Shown one piece after another: positions 1-7,145 of a stretch of DNA of 25,420 nucleotides. Where the stretch lies: the NCBI GenBank assembly GCA_964594905.1, contig CAZQOI010000046.1:1-25420 (forward strand), given 5' to 3'. Source of the stretch: Granulosicoccus sp964594905 (lineage in GTDB: Bacteria > Pseudomonadota > Gammaproteobacteria > Granulosicoccales > Granulosicoccaceae). The position numbers and the translations under genes are program-made. Within the stretch, counting starts at the first letter, position 1; each line of letters opens with the position of its first letter. The notes below the pieces were generated by a model. The model was given only the letters and a program-made list of their open reading frames with translations, was not told where the DNA came from and did no database searches.

Positions 1-281
1 AGTACCCGCAAATGGTCAAGTTTCAACTGGTGCAGGATAAGTGCAACCTGGTTGACGATTATTCCGAAGGTGATGTTGTGACTGTTGAGTTTGACTTGCG
101 TGGACGTGAATGGAATGGCAAGTACTTCACTAATCTGCAAGCCTGGCGTATGGCACGTGGTGAAGACAGTGGCGATGTTGCGAGTTCAAGTGCTGGCACA
201 TCGGCGTCATCGTCAGGTTCCGCCGCACCGGCACCTGCGACTCAGGCAAGTGCGGATTTCGACGACGATATTCCGTTCTGA
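1..281 (+). CDS. DUF3127-like protein with SSB-type acidic C-terminal tail (5' partial)
   Basis: The gene is cut by the left edge. The frame is open to base 1: codons for Y-P-Q precede the first ATG at position 12, and in the DUF3127 family a Tyr-Pro pair precedes the matching beta strand, so ATG 12 is internal and perhaps 30 residues are missing. The visible part has the family pattern of a strand (VKFQLVQDK), a G-D-x-V-T-V-x-F strand and the signature REWNGKYFTNLQAWR. A Ser/Ala/Gly/Pro-rich linker of about 35 residues follows, ending in ADFDDDIPF. That tail matches the acidic tip with which bacterial single-stranded DNA-binding proteins recruit repair and replication partners. Family: DUF3127, best known from Bacteroidetes and probably OB-fold-like. 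A role in ssDNA binding or DNA metabolism is inference from tail and architecture. Confidence 0.8.
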   Translation, partial: YPQMVKFQLVQDKCNLVDDYSEGDVVTVEFDLRGREWNGKYFTNLQAWRMARGEDSGDVASSSAGTSASSSGSAAPAPATQASADFDDDIPF

Positions 282-291
282 GCACTTCAAT

Positions 292-319
292 TTGCTGCTC
301 GATTTAACGCAGGTATAAG
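292..319 (+). promoter_or_regulatory. Possible sigma70-type promoter for the cupin gene
   Basis: TTGCTG (292-297), a 16-bp spacer and TATAAG (314-319) resemble a weak -35 and a good -10 box (3/6 and 5/6 to consensus). They lie about 48 bp before the cupin start at 367. The gene before it ends at 281, so a separate promoter here is reasonable, but the match is modest. Confidence 0.35.
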
Positions 320-366
320 TCCCGCTATCGCTTTTTTTGGCAATTGAACACGGAGCAAGGATAACG

Positions 367-714
367 ATGAAGTTCGTTAATTTCGCTGAACAAACGATTG
401 CACCGTTCGACAAAGAGTTTGCTGAAGACATCATAGAAGGTGAACCCAAACAAAAGGTTTGGAGCCATTTTGTGAGTGCGGATGAGTCGTTTAAATCTGG
501 CATGTGGGACAGTACTGCTGGCGTGTTTAGCGGTCCAATGACTGATCAAATAGAATTTTGTCACATCCTTGAAGGCGAGGCGCGAATTGAAACCGCTGAC
601 GGTAAATCCCGTATCGTTAAAGCAGGCGATGCCTTTGTTATGGATAAAGGACTTGAGCCTGTCTGGCACGTCGATAAGTATGTCCGCAAATATTATGTTA
701 TCGCGTCGGCCTAG
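367..714 (+). CDS. Cupin domain protein (DUF861/cupin_3 type)
   Basis: This encodes 115 residues, the size of a single-cupin protein. An AAGGA ribosome-binding site at about 357-361 lies 5 bases before ATG 367, so I prefer it to the upstream in-frame TTG at 337. The sequence carries the DUF861 pattern: KVWSHFVSADESFKSGMWD near residues 29-47, then ILEGEARIETADGKSRIVKAGDAF (about residues 62-85) with the G-(x)5-G-D cupin turn, then a PVWHV strand. The family includes ureidoglycine aminohydrolase-like and EutQ-like proteins and many of unknown substrate, often near amine or amino-acid catabolic genes. The enzyme activity cannot be assigned from sequence. The next gene starts 62 bp downstream on the same strand, so co-transcription is possible. 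Confidence 0.8.
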   Translation: MKFVNFAEQTIAPFDKEFAEDIIEGEPKQKVWSHFVSADESFKSGMWDSTAGVFSGPMTDQIEFCHILEGEARIETADGKSRIVKAGDAFVMDKGLEPVWHVDKYVRKYYVIASA

Positions 715-776
715 ACCATCGGTCCAGACTATCGACCTAGATCATATTAATGTGAGGACACGCGAGGAAACTGTTC

Positions 777-1793
777 GTGTCTGATCCCGATAAGCCTTTG
801 CCTGCGAACGAAACTGCGGGCCCATCGAAAGAGTGGAATTACCATCCTGACTTGCCCATAGGCATGTCACCTGTGTTCGACATTCCACCCAAACCAAAAG
901 CGGCTTTGACATGGCTTGCGGGAACATGGCTAAAGTTGACACCTCCAGTTAACCATCTGTTTTGGGCAATTCTCGTTTATGTGTTTCTGTTGCCACGTGT
1001 AGAGACGATGCAAATGCTCAGCGCCGGCTGGATGGTGCAGATTTTCGCATTCAACTTAGGCGCGCTCCTGACTATGGCCGGTGTGCTTCATGTCTATTTC
1101 TACGTCATAGCTGGGCAGAAAATGCAGCTGAAATTTGATGTACGCCCGATGGAGAGAAAAAAGCGTTTTAAGTTTGGTTATCAAACATGGGACAACATGT
1201 TCTGGAGCCTCGCCTCTGGCGTACCGATTTGGTCAGCGTGGGCGATCATCTACTTCTATTTTGCCGCAAACAATTGGGTGCCGACATTAGACAGCTTTAG
1301 TACATCACCTATTTGGTTTTTACTGATGTTTTTTATAATCCGTTTTTGGCAATCCTTCCATTTCTATTGGATCCATAGGCTGATACATATTCCTTGGTTT
1401 TATAAAAACGTTCACCATATTCATCACCGCAATATCAACGTCGGGCCGTGGTCTGGTATCTCGATGCACCCTGTAGAGCATGCCTTGTATTATTCGGGAA
1501 TCCTGATTCATTTCGTATTAGCTTCGCACCCAATCCATGTGTTATTTCACTTGTTCGCTTTGAATTTGGGTGCTGTGTTTTCCCACTCTGGTTTTGACAA
1601 GCTATTGATCAAGGACAAAGAAACTATCAAAGCGGGCTCGTTTCACCACCAACTGCATCACAGGTACTTTGAGTGCAATTACGGTTCAGAAGAGATACCT
1701 CTGGATCGTTGGTTCGGAAGTTTTCACGATGGCACGCAGACAGCTTCCAAGCGCATCCGTGCGCGTAAGAAACAGATTCTGGCGGGAAAATAG
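777..1793 (+). CDS. Sterol desaturase / fatty acid hydroxylase family membrane protein
   Basis: This is a 338-residue integral membrane di-iron oxygenase candidate. It starts at GTG 777, with GAGGAAA (764-770) at good spacing; no better start is visible nearby. Hydrophobic segments lie at about residues 58-72, 85-112, 141-165, 178-192 and 238-265. The histidine clusters that define the family are present: HRLIH (200-204), HHIHH (213-217), HPVEH (231-235) and HHQLHH (290-295). These would ligate two irons on the cytoplasmic face. Known members hydroxylate or desaturate fatty acids, sterols or carotenoids using O2. The NVGPWSGISMHPVEH stretch places it in the bacterial sterol desaturase-family group, but the substrate is unknown. 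It could share a transcript with the cupin upstream. It faces the minus-strand SDR gene across a 77-bp gap. Confidence 0.85.
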   Translation: MSDPDKPLPANETAGPSKEWNYHPDLPIGMSPVFDIPPKPKAALTWLAGTWLKLTPPVNHLFWAILVYVFLLPRVETMQMLSAGWMVQIFAFNLGALLTMAGVLHVYFYVIAGQKMQLKFDVRPMERKKRFKFGYQTWDNMFWSLASGVPIWSAWAIIYFYFAANNWVPTLDSFSTSPIWFLLMFFIIRFWQSFHFYWIHRLIHIPWFYKNVHHIHHRNINVGPWSGISMHPVEHALYYSGILIHFVLASHPIHVLFHLFALNLGAVFSHSGFDKLLIKDKETIKAGSFHHQLHHRYFECNYGSEEIPLDRWFGSFHDGTQTASKRIRARKKQILAGK

Positions 1794-1812
1794 TACTCCA
1801 TTAAAAAGTACT
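1792..1812. terminator. Weak inverted repeat between convergent genes
   Basis: AGTACT (1792-1797) and AGTACT (1807-1812) form a 6-bp stem around a 9-base loop between the convergent desaturase and SDR genes. The stem is AT-rich and only a short T-rich stretch follows, so it is a poor intrinsic terminator. It is the only candidate I see in this gap. Confidence 0.25.
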
Positions 1813-1870
1813 TCGTTTCAGGCAAGCTACTGTGATCGTTCGGTAGATGGTTTGAATCCAAAGATCGCAC

Positions 1871-2575
1871 TTAAACTGATGCAGTCAAGCCACCATCGAC
1901 TCGAAGATTCTGACCCATTATATAACTTGATTCAGTGCCGACTAAAAAAGCTATAGTCTGTGACAGTTCTCGAACATCTGCGTACCTGCCGGCCGGAATT
2001 CGGGCAACACGATCTTCTTTTTCAGGTAAGCTGTTTATAAAGCCCGGCAGCACATTGTTCATGCGTATGCCGTCAGAGGCGTATTGGTTGGTGAACAGTT
2101 TTGAGTATCCAGCCAGTGCGGCACGAAACACTGCAGAGGTTGGAAAGTCCGCATCTGGTTCGAACGCTGCAAAGGTTGATATATTGACAATTGATCCGGA
2201 TTTTTGTTTCTGCATGATGGGCAAAACCAGTCGCGTCATGCGAACTACATTCAACATGTAGTAATCCATCCCCAGGTGCCAGTCATCGTCGCTTATATCT
2301 GCCACTGATCCTTTAGGGCCGTGTCCTGCACAGTTAACTACACCATCGATTCGACCAAATTTTTCCATGGAAAGGTTAACAAACTGGTCCAGATCAGATG
2401 GATTCAAGTTGGAACCGGTAAAACCCAGACCGCCTAATTCATTGCCCAGCGCTTCTCCTTTGCCGGACGCAGACATCACGGCAATGTCGTAGCCCTTTTC
2501 CGATAATGTTTTTGCGGCGTCCGCACCAATACCGCTACCGCCTGCAACGATTAGTGCAACTGATTTGTCGCTCAT
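1871..2575 (-). CDS. SDR-family protein with apparently substituted Tyr-Lys active site
   Basis: This is a 234-residue classical short-chain dehydrogenase/reductase fold. Visible motifs are the N-terminal nucleotide loop AGGSGIG (11-17), NCAG (81-84), the structural Asn in MLNV (N109), NIST (131-134), and the RMNNVLPGFI segment (171-180) followed by a typical C-terminal GQNLRVDGGL. Aligning AALAGYSKLF with the usual helix after the active site puts S147-A-V-F-R151 where the YxxxK pair should be, and Thr134 where the catalytic Ser usually sits. No other YxxxK fits that position. The protein may use different chemistry or act as a non-catalytic or binding SDR. It starts at ATG 2575 and lies 75 bp downstream of the uronate dehydrogenase-like gene, probably on the same transcript. 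Substrate unknown. Confidence 0.82.
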   Translation of the reverse strand: MSDKSVALIVAGGSGIGADAAKTLSEKGYDIAVMSASGKGEALGNELGGLGFTGSNLNPSDLDQFVNLSMEKFGRIDGVVNCAGHGPKGSVADISDDDWHLGMDYYMLNVVRMTRLVLPIMQKQKSGSIVNISTFAAFEPDADFPTSAVFRAALAGYSKLFTNQYASDGIRMNNVLPGFINSLPEKEDRVARIPAGRYADVRELSQTIAFLVGTESSYIMGQNLRVDGGLTASV

Positions 2576-2650
2576 AGTAGTTCCTTGAGTTTGTGGTTCA
2601 CGTTGAATGAATTGATCGATCGTTAAAATAACAACCTGGGTAAATGCTAC

Positions 2651-3487
2651 TCAGGATTGTTTCTTGTCATCAATAATATTCATTTGTGCCGTACCACTGT
2701 TACCCAACTCGACAGCAGCAAAGGGTCCACCGTGGCACATATGCCCAGGGTCTTGTGGGCTCATCAGTGGCTCCTCGGCTAATACTTTCTCAGCAAACTG
2801 CTCGGCATTGTCCTTGGGCTGGTAGCCGAGAAAGTGCGCTTTTGAATTATCGACCGGCGCGCGATCATTGTTGGATACGCCGTAGATCACGCTGAAGCCT
2901 GTCACTGGTGCTTCAATGCAACGTTGTGTTAGTTGAACAAGATCATCGTAGGACAACCATGAACCCAATGCCCGCGCGTTATTGACTTGCGCACACGAGA
3001 GGATACGCATGTGTACGCTTTCAAGACCGCGTTTGTCCCAATACATACTGCCCAAATCTTCCGCAAAACATTTTGCCAAACCATAGAAAGTATCGGGTCG
3101 GTGACGTACTTCAGTATCGATGAATTCATTTTTGGGGTACATACCGACGGCATGGATAGAGCTGCCGTAGATAACACGTCGTAAACCGTTGCGATAGGCT
3201 GATTCCCATATGTTATAAGCACCGACAAAGTTCGGTCCCAGTAGTTGCTCAAACGGTCCCTCATCAGCATAGGCACCCATATGCACAACCATGTCTGCAC
3301 CTTCCAGAACGCGAAGCATGTCGTCAAGACTAGCCAGATCACCTTGCTGGTAACTTTCTCCCTTGTAGGTCTTGCCAATGTCATCAACAATGTCTGTGGA
3401 AACCAGTTCGTCTGCCATGGCCGCCAATGGCTCACGCAGGTAGGATCCCAGTCGACCAGCAGCACCGGTCAATACAATTTTTTTCAT
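2651..3487 (-). CDS. udh: Uronate dehydrogenase-like NAD-dependent epimerase/dehydratase family protein
   Basis: This is a 278-residue extended-SDR protein. It has TGAAGRLG (7-14) for NAD binding, DLASLDDM after the second strand, a GSS serine motif (108-110) and the catalytic pair Y135-x-x-x-K139 (FYGLAKCFAEDL). The stretches GPNFVGAYNIWESA, WLSYDDLVQL and FLGYQPKDNAEQF closely follow what I recall of characterised bacterial uronate dehydrogenases (EC 1.1.1.203), which oxidise glucuronate or galacturonate to aldarolactones in the cytoplasm. Those enzymes are about 265 residues; this one has a slightly longer C-terminus. It is followed by the SDR gene and preceded by a palindrome-rich 111-bp region after putA. 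The ribosome-binding site before ATG 3487 is weak. Specificity for hexuronates is inferred from similarity, and another sugar substrate is possible. Confidence 0.75.
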   Translation of the reverse strand: MKKIVLTGAAGRLGSYLREPLAAMADELVSTDIVDDIGKTYKGESYQQGDLASLDDMLRVLEGADMVVHMGAYADEGPFEQLLGPNFVGAYNIWESAYRNGLRRVIYGSSIHAVGMYPKNEFIDTEVRHRPDTFYGLAKCFAEDLGSMYWDKRGLESVHMRILSCAQVNNARALGSWLSYDDLVQLTQRCIEAPVTGFSVIYGVSNNDRAPVDNSKAHFLGYQPKDNAEQFAEKVLAEEPLMSPQDPGHMCHGGPFAAVELGNSGTAQMNIIDDKKQS

Positions 3488-3514
3488 CGGGTTACAGTAT
3501 CCATTAGTTCAATT

Positions 3515-3532
3515 ACCGGCTGACCGGTCGGT
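3515..3532. promoter_or_regulatory. Palindromic operator candidate upstream of udh
   Basis: ACCGG-CTGA-CCGGT (3515-3528) is a perfect 5-bp inverted repeat, with the 8-bp palindrome GACCGGTC (3522-3529) nested in it. It lies 28 bases before the udh start, where a repressor could act. Which regulator would bind is unknown; sugar-acid genes often use GntR- or LacI-type repressors, and none is encoded in this window. Confidence 0.4.
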
Positions 3533-3559
3533 GATTTGTGCTCATCATATCGCATAGTT

Positions 3560-3574
3560 GGATTCATGGAATCC
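3560..3574. repeat. 15-bp inverted repeat GGATTC-ATG-GAATCC
   Basis: Perfect 6-bp arms with a 3-base centre, in the putA-udh gap on the minus-strand transcript. It lacks a T-run, so it is unlikely to be a terminator. It shares the 8-mer CATGGAAT with the palindrome in front of the LysR gene (9449-9456), so a regulatory site is a fair guess. Confidence 0.4.
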
Positions 3575-3598
3575 CAGATAAATCACTGTCGTTTCTTG

Positions 3599-6500
3599 CT
3601 AGTCACTAGCCAGTAGGGACGCGTTACCACCTGCTGCAGTGGTATCAATGCAGAGATGACGTTCATGGGCAACATGACAGATGTCTGGATTGCCAGTTAT
3701 CAGTGACAAGATTGGTCCTTGCCTATTGGCCAATGCGATTGCATAGTCTTGCGCATCGTCACCCCAGTAGATCACGGCTGTAATTCCTTCGAGTGTGGTG
3801 AGTGTGCTCGCGGGTATCGAACCCATCGTGCCAATTGCAATACCACCAAGTGCTTGTACCGTGGAAATCTGTTGTTGCATCGCCTTTTCGCCAGGCCCCA
3901 TGCAAAGTACTGGGCCTCGCGCATGCAAGCTTAGTTTGTTCGATTCACCTGTTGGGCCAGGCAATTTGATTTTATTGATCTCTTCAAATTTATCGGCCTT
4001 GTGTATCTGATTTTGTAGTGACGGTAGATCACATGCGTTGTCCCACTTGTCATTAGCAGTTACTTTTTCGAGTGAGGTATAACGCGTCAAGTAATGTGGG
4101 CCACCGGCTTTTGGTCCTGTGCCAGATAATCCTTCGCCACCAAAGGGTTGGCTGCCAACAACTGCTCCGATCTGGTTACGATTGATATACACATTACCAG
4201 CATTGATGCCGTCGACAATTTCCTGTACTCGACCATCGATGCGAGTGTGCAAACCGAATGTCAGTCCATAACCCTCAGCGTTGATTGCACTGATAACAGT
4301 CTGAATGTCTTCCGCTTCAAAGCGTGCAATGTGCAGTACCGGGCCGAATACTTCTTTTTCCAATGCTTCTATGCCAGATACCTCTATGGCGACAGGTGCG
4401 ATGAAATTACCGTTCGATGGTGCGTGTACTTGATGGATGATGCGGGCCTCAGCCTTGGCAGCATCAACATATGCCTGCATATCAGTGAGTGCCTCTTGAC
4501 TGATTACTGGACCAATATCGGTTGATACCTGCCAGGGATCACCAAGCGTGAGCTCATCCATGGCACCTTTGAGCATCTTGAGTAGCGAATTGGCGATATC
4601 TTCTTGCAGGTACAACACGCGTAGTGCTGAACATCGTTGTCCGGCAGATTGAAACGCCGACTCAACGATATCTCTGACGGCTTGTTCAGGAAGAGCGGTG
4701 CTGTCAACGATCATTGCGTTCAAACCACCCGTTTCAGCAATCAACGGGGCTCCTGGAATTGCTGCGACTGACATCGCTCGGTTGATAAGTTTCGCCGTAG
4801 CGGTAGAACCCGTGAATGCCACACCGTTTGTCTGTGGATGCGAAACGAGTGCGCTACCGATGATCGAACCTGTTCCCGGTATCAACTGCAGCGCAGCGAT
4901 TGGCACACCTGCCTGATGCATCAGAGACACGGCTCGCGCAGCAACGAGCGGTGTTGATTCAGCAGGTTTTGCTATGACTGCATTGCCAGCGGCAAGTGCT
5001 GCGCTGATTTGCCCAGTGAAAATGGCCAGTGGGAAATTCCAGGGGCTGATACACACGACGCGCCCAAGAGCAGTGCCTGACAATGTCTTGCAGCGAGCTG
5101 CATAGTAGCGAAGAAAATCGACTGCTTCGCGTAGTTCTGCAACGACATCGTTTGGTGTCTTGCCAGCTTCACGGCAGAGCAGGGCAAAGAGCTCTGACTG
5201 ATGATGTTCGTAGAGATCAGCCACACGATTGAGAATGGTTGAGCGTTTATCCACTGACACTGACCAAGGTGTCGCTGTTTGCATGACGGTATTGACGTCA
5301 GTCTCAAACATTTCTGTCACGTGACCGACGATATCTGATTCGTCCGCTGGATTAAACACAACGCTACGCAGACCACCTGTTATGGTTGCAGCGACTAATG
5401 GGTCGGCTTGCCATTGTTGTTTCAGGAACTCATCTCTATTTGCATTGAATTTTTCAATGACATCAGAGTCGTGCAGATCAAGTCCTTGTGAATTAATGCG
5501 CTCTGGTTTGAACAGATTCGCAGGTTTTACAGCTGCGGGGTTTGGTGTTCCTAGACCTTCTGCATCAAAAGGGTCAGCAGCGACAACTTCCACCGGTGTG
5601 TTGGTGTCAACCAATTGATTCACGAAAGAGCTGTTGGCACCATTTTCAAGGAGCCGCCTTACCAGGTAGGCGAGTAAGTCTTGATGTGCGCCCACGGGTG
5701 CGTAGATTCGGCAGCGTGTTCCGTGATTTTGCAGAACCAGATCATGCAAGGCATCTCCCATTCCATGTAAACGCTGAAACTCAAAGCTACTTGGGTCGCT
5801 TGTTAGTTCCAGGACGGTAGCAACAGTGTGTGCATTGTGTGTGGCGAATTGAGGGTAGATCCTGTCAGTCATGGTGATGAGCTTCTTTGCACAACACACA
5901 TAGGAAACATCAGTAGCAGCTTTTCGGGTGAAGACAGGGAAACCTGTGAGGCCTTCAACTTGTGCGCGTTTGATTTCAGAATCCCAATAAGCGCCCTTGA
6001 CCAGTCTTACCATGATTTTTCGATCAAGCTGGCTGGCAAGTGCATACAACCAGTCGATAACCGGTAAAGCTCGTTTGCTGTAGGCCTGCACGACTACCGC
6101 GAAGCCGTCCCAGTTTTCCAGATCCTTATCCGCCAATACGTGGGCGATGACATCAAGCGAGAGTTCCAGACGATCGGCTTCTTCGGCATCTATGTTGAAT
6201 CCCATGCGTGCATCTTTGGCAGCCTTTGCCAGTACACTTAAACGAGGTACTAACTCTTTAAGCACACGCTCATGTTGGGTAGTTTCATAGCGCGGGTGCA
6301 ATGCAGAGAGCTTTACCGAGATGCCGGGGTTCAATCGAATGTCGTCATGTTGGCAATGTGGCTCAAGGGATGCGATAGCGTCTGAATAGGCATGAAAAAA
6401 AGCATCTGCATCAGCGTCGGTCAACGCTGCCTCACCCAACATGTCATAAGAATATGTGTAACCAGCTTCTACCTTGTCTGCACCGCGCTCCAGTGCCTCG

Positions 6501-7081
6501 TCGATGGTTTCTCCGAGTACAAACTCATTACCCATTTCTTTCATGGCGCGTCGAACTGCTGCGCGAATAACCGGCTCGCCCAAACGTTTGACAGCATCAC
6601 GTAGTACCGAACCGATCCCAGTATCACTATCATTGAGAACGTTTCCGGTCAGCATCAGAGCCCAGGTGGATGCATTGACCAAGGAGGAACTGGATTGGCC
6701 AAGATGTTCGCCCCAGTTGGATGGCACTATCTTGTCTTCAATCAAGGCGTCCATGGTTTCTGTATCTGGAACACGCAGTAGTGCTTCGGCTAGACACATC
6801 AAGGCGACACCTTCGTCGGTGGATAAGCCGTATTCGGCGAGGAACACTTCCATAATGCCGGGGTTGTCGTCGGCACGTATTTGCTTGACCAACTCAATAG
6901 CTGTTTGATTCGCCGCCTGACGCAATGAGATGTCAATGCTTGCTGCTGATTGCAGTTCAGCTAAAACAACCGCTTCGTCTTGTAGTTGTGCCGCTGCAAT
7001 TCGCTGGCGTTGATCGTTTAGTTGATCCATTAGCTGAACGCTTGTTTGATCTTTGGGTTGATCATTGAGTAGATCCGTCAC
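3599..7081 (-). CDS. putA: Bifunctional PutA: proline dehydrogenase / delta-1-pyrroline-5-carboxylate dehydrogenase
   Basis: This 1160-residue protein oxidises proline to glutamate in two steps, FAD- then NAD-dependent, with an internal channel. The N-terminal region to about residue 200 is helical. The proline dehydrogenase barrel spans about 220-490, with FNIDAEEADRLELS, MVRLVKGAYWDSEIKRAQ, FATHNAHTV and QRLHGMGD. The aldehyde dehydrogenase part spans about 560-1010, with VVCISPWNFPLA, AFTGST, E783 in AETGG and nucleophile C817 in SAGQRCSAL. The tail ends in DTTAAGGNASLLA, the C-terminal domain of long PutA forms. The N-terminal ribbon-helix-helix DNA-binding domain of E. coli-type trifunctional PutA (about 1320 residues) is absent, so this PutA cannot autoregulate. 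The start is GTG 7081, with GAGGA a few bases upstream. It lies 64 bp after the FAD oxidoreductase, plausibly under control of the LysR gene. Confidence 0.96.
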   Translation of the reverse strand: MTDLLNDQPKDQTSVQLMDQLNDQRQRIAAAQLQDEAVVLAELQSAASIDISLRQAANQTAIELVKQIRADDNPGIMEVFLAEYGLSTDEGVALMCLAEALLRVPDTETMDALIEDKIVPSNWGEHLGQSSSSLVNASTWALMLTGNVLNDSDTGIGSVLRDAVKRLGEPVIRAAVRRAMKEMGNEFVLGETIDEALERGADKVEAGYTYSYDMLGEAALTDADADAFFHAYSDAIASLEPHCQHDDIRLNPGISVKLSALHPRYETTQHERVLKELVPRLSVLAKAAKDARMGFNIDAEEADRLELSLDVIAHVLADKDLENWDGFAVVVQAYSKRALPVIDWLYALASQLDRKIMVRLVKGAYWDSEIKRAQVEGLTGFPVFTRKAATDVSYVCCAKKLITMTDRIYPQFATHNAHTVATVLELTSDPSSFEFQRLHGMGDALHDLVLQNHGTRCRIYAPVGAHQDLLAYLVRRLLENGANSSFVNQLVDTNTPVEVVAADPFDAEGLGTPNPAAVKPANLFKPERINSQGLDLHDSDVIEKFNANRDEFLKQQWQADPLVAATITGGLRSVVFNPADESDIVGHVTEMFETDVNTVMQTATPWSVSVDKRSTILNRVADLYEHHQSELFALLCREAGKTPNDVVAELREAVDFLRYYAARCKTLSGTALGRVVCISPWNFPLAIFTGQISAALAAGNAVIAKPAESTPLVAARAVSLMHQAGVPIAALQLIPGTGSIIGSALVSHPQTNGVAFTGSTATAKLINRAMSVAAIPGAPLIAETGGLNAMIVDSTALPEQAVRDIVESAFQSAGQRCSALRVLYLQEDIANSLLKMLKGAMDELTLGDPWQVSTDIGPVISQEALTDMQAYVDAAKAEARIIHQVHAPSNGNFIAPVAIEVSGIEALEKEVFGPVLHIARFEAEDIQTVISAINAEGYGLTFGLHTRIDGRVQEIVDGINAGNVYINRNQIGAVVGSQPFGGEGLSGTGPKAGGPHYLTRYTSLEKVTANDKWDNACDLPSLQNQIHKADKFEEINKIKLPGPTGESNKLSLHARGPVLCMGPGEKAMQQQISTVQALGGIAIGTMGSIPASTLTTLEGITAVIYWGDDAQDYAIALANRQGPILSLITGNPDICHVAHERHLCIDTTAAGGNASLLASD

Positions 7082-7089
7082 AGTTTCCT

Positions 7090-7105
7090 CACAGATATAG
7101 CTGTG
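7090..7105. repeat. Inverted repeat in the putA 5' leader
   Basis: CACAG-ATATAG-CTGTG has perfect 5-bp arms and lies 9-24 bases upstream of the putA GTG, just before its ribosome-binding site. A second small palindrome, TAATT-ATGC-AATTA, lies at 7129-7142. Either could be an operator or an mRNA hairpin, but they are short enough to arise by chance in AT-rich spacer. Confidence 0.25.
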
Positions 7106-7145
7106 TTTGCTGATTCAGTTGCGAGCTTTAATTATGCAATTAGTT

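Noticed and set aside
325..669. Minus-strand frame of 114 codons opposite the cupin gene
   Set aside because: It shows no recognisable motif, while the plus-strand cupin has a good ribosome-binding site and a family pattern.
4148..4525. Plus-strand open frames within putA (also at 6474-6908 and elsewhere)
   Set aside because: They lie wholly inside the well-supported putA gene, resemble no family I know, and look like shadows of its codon use.
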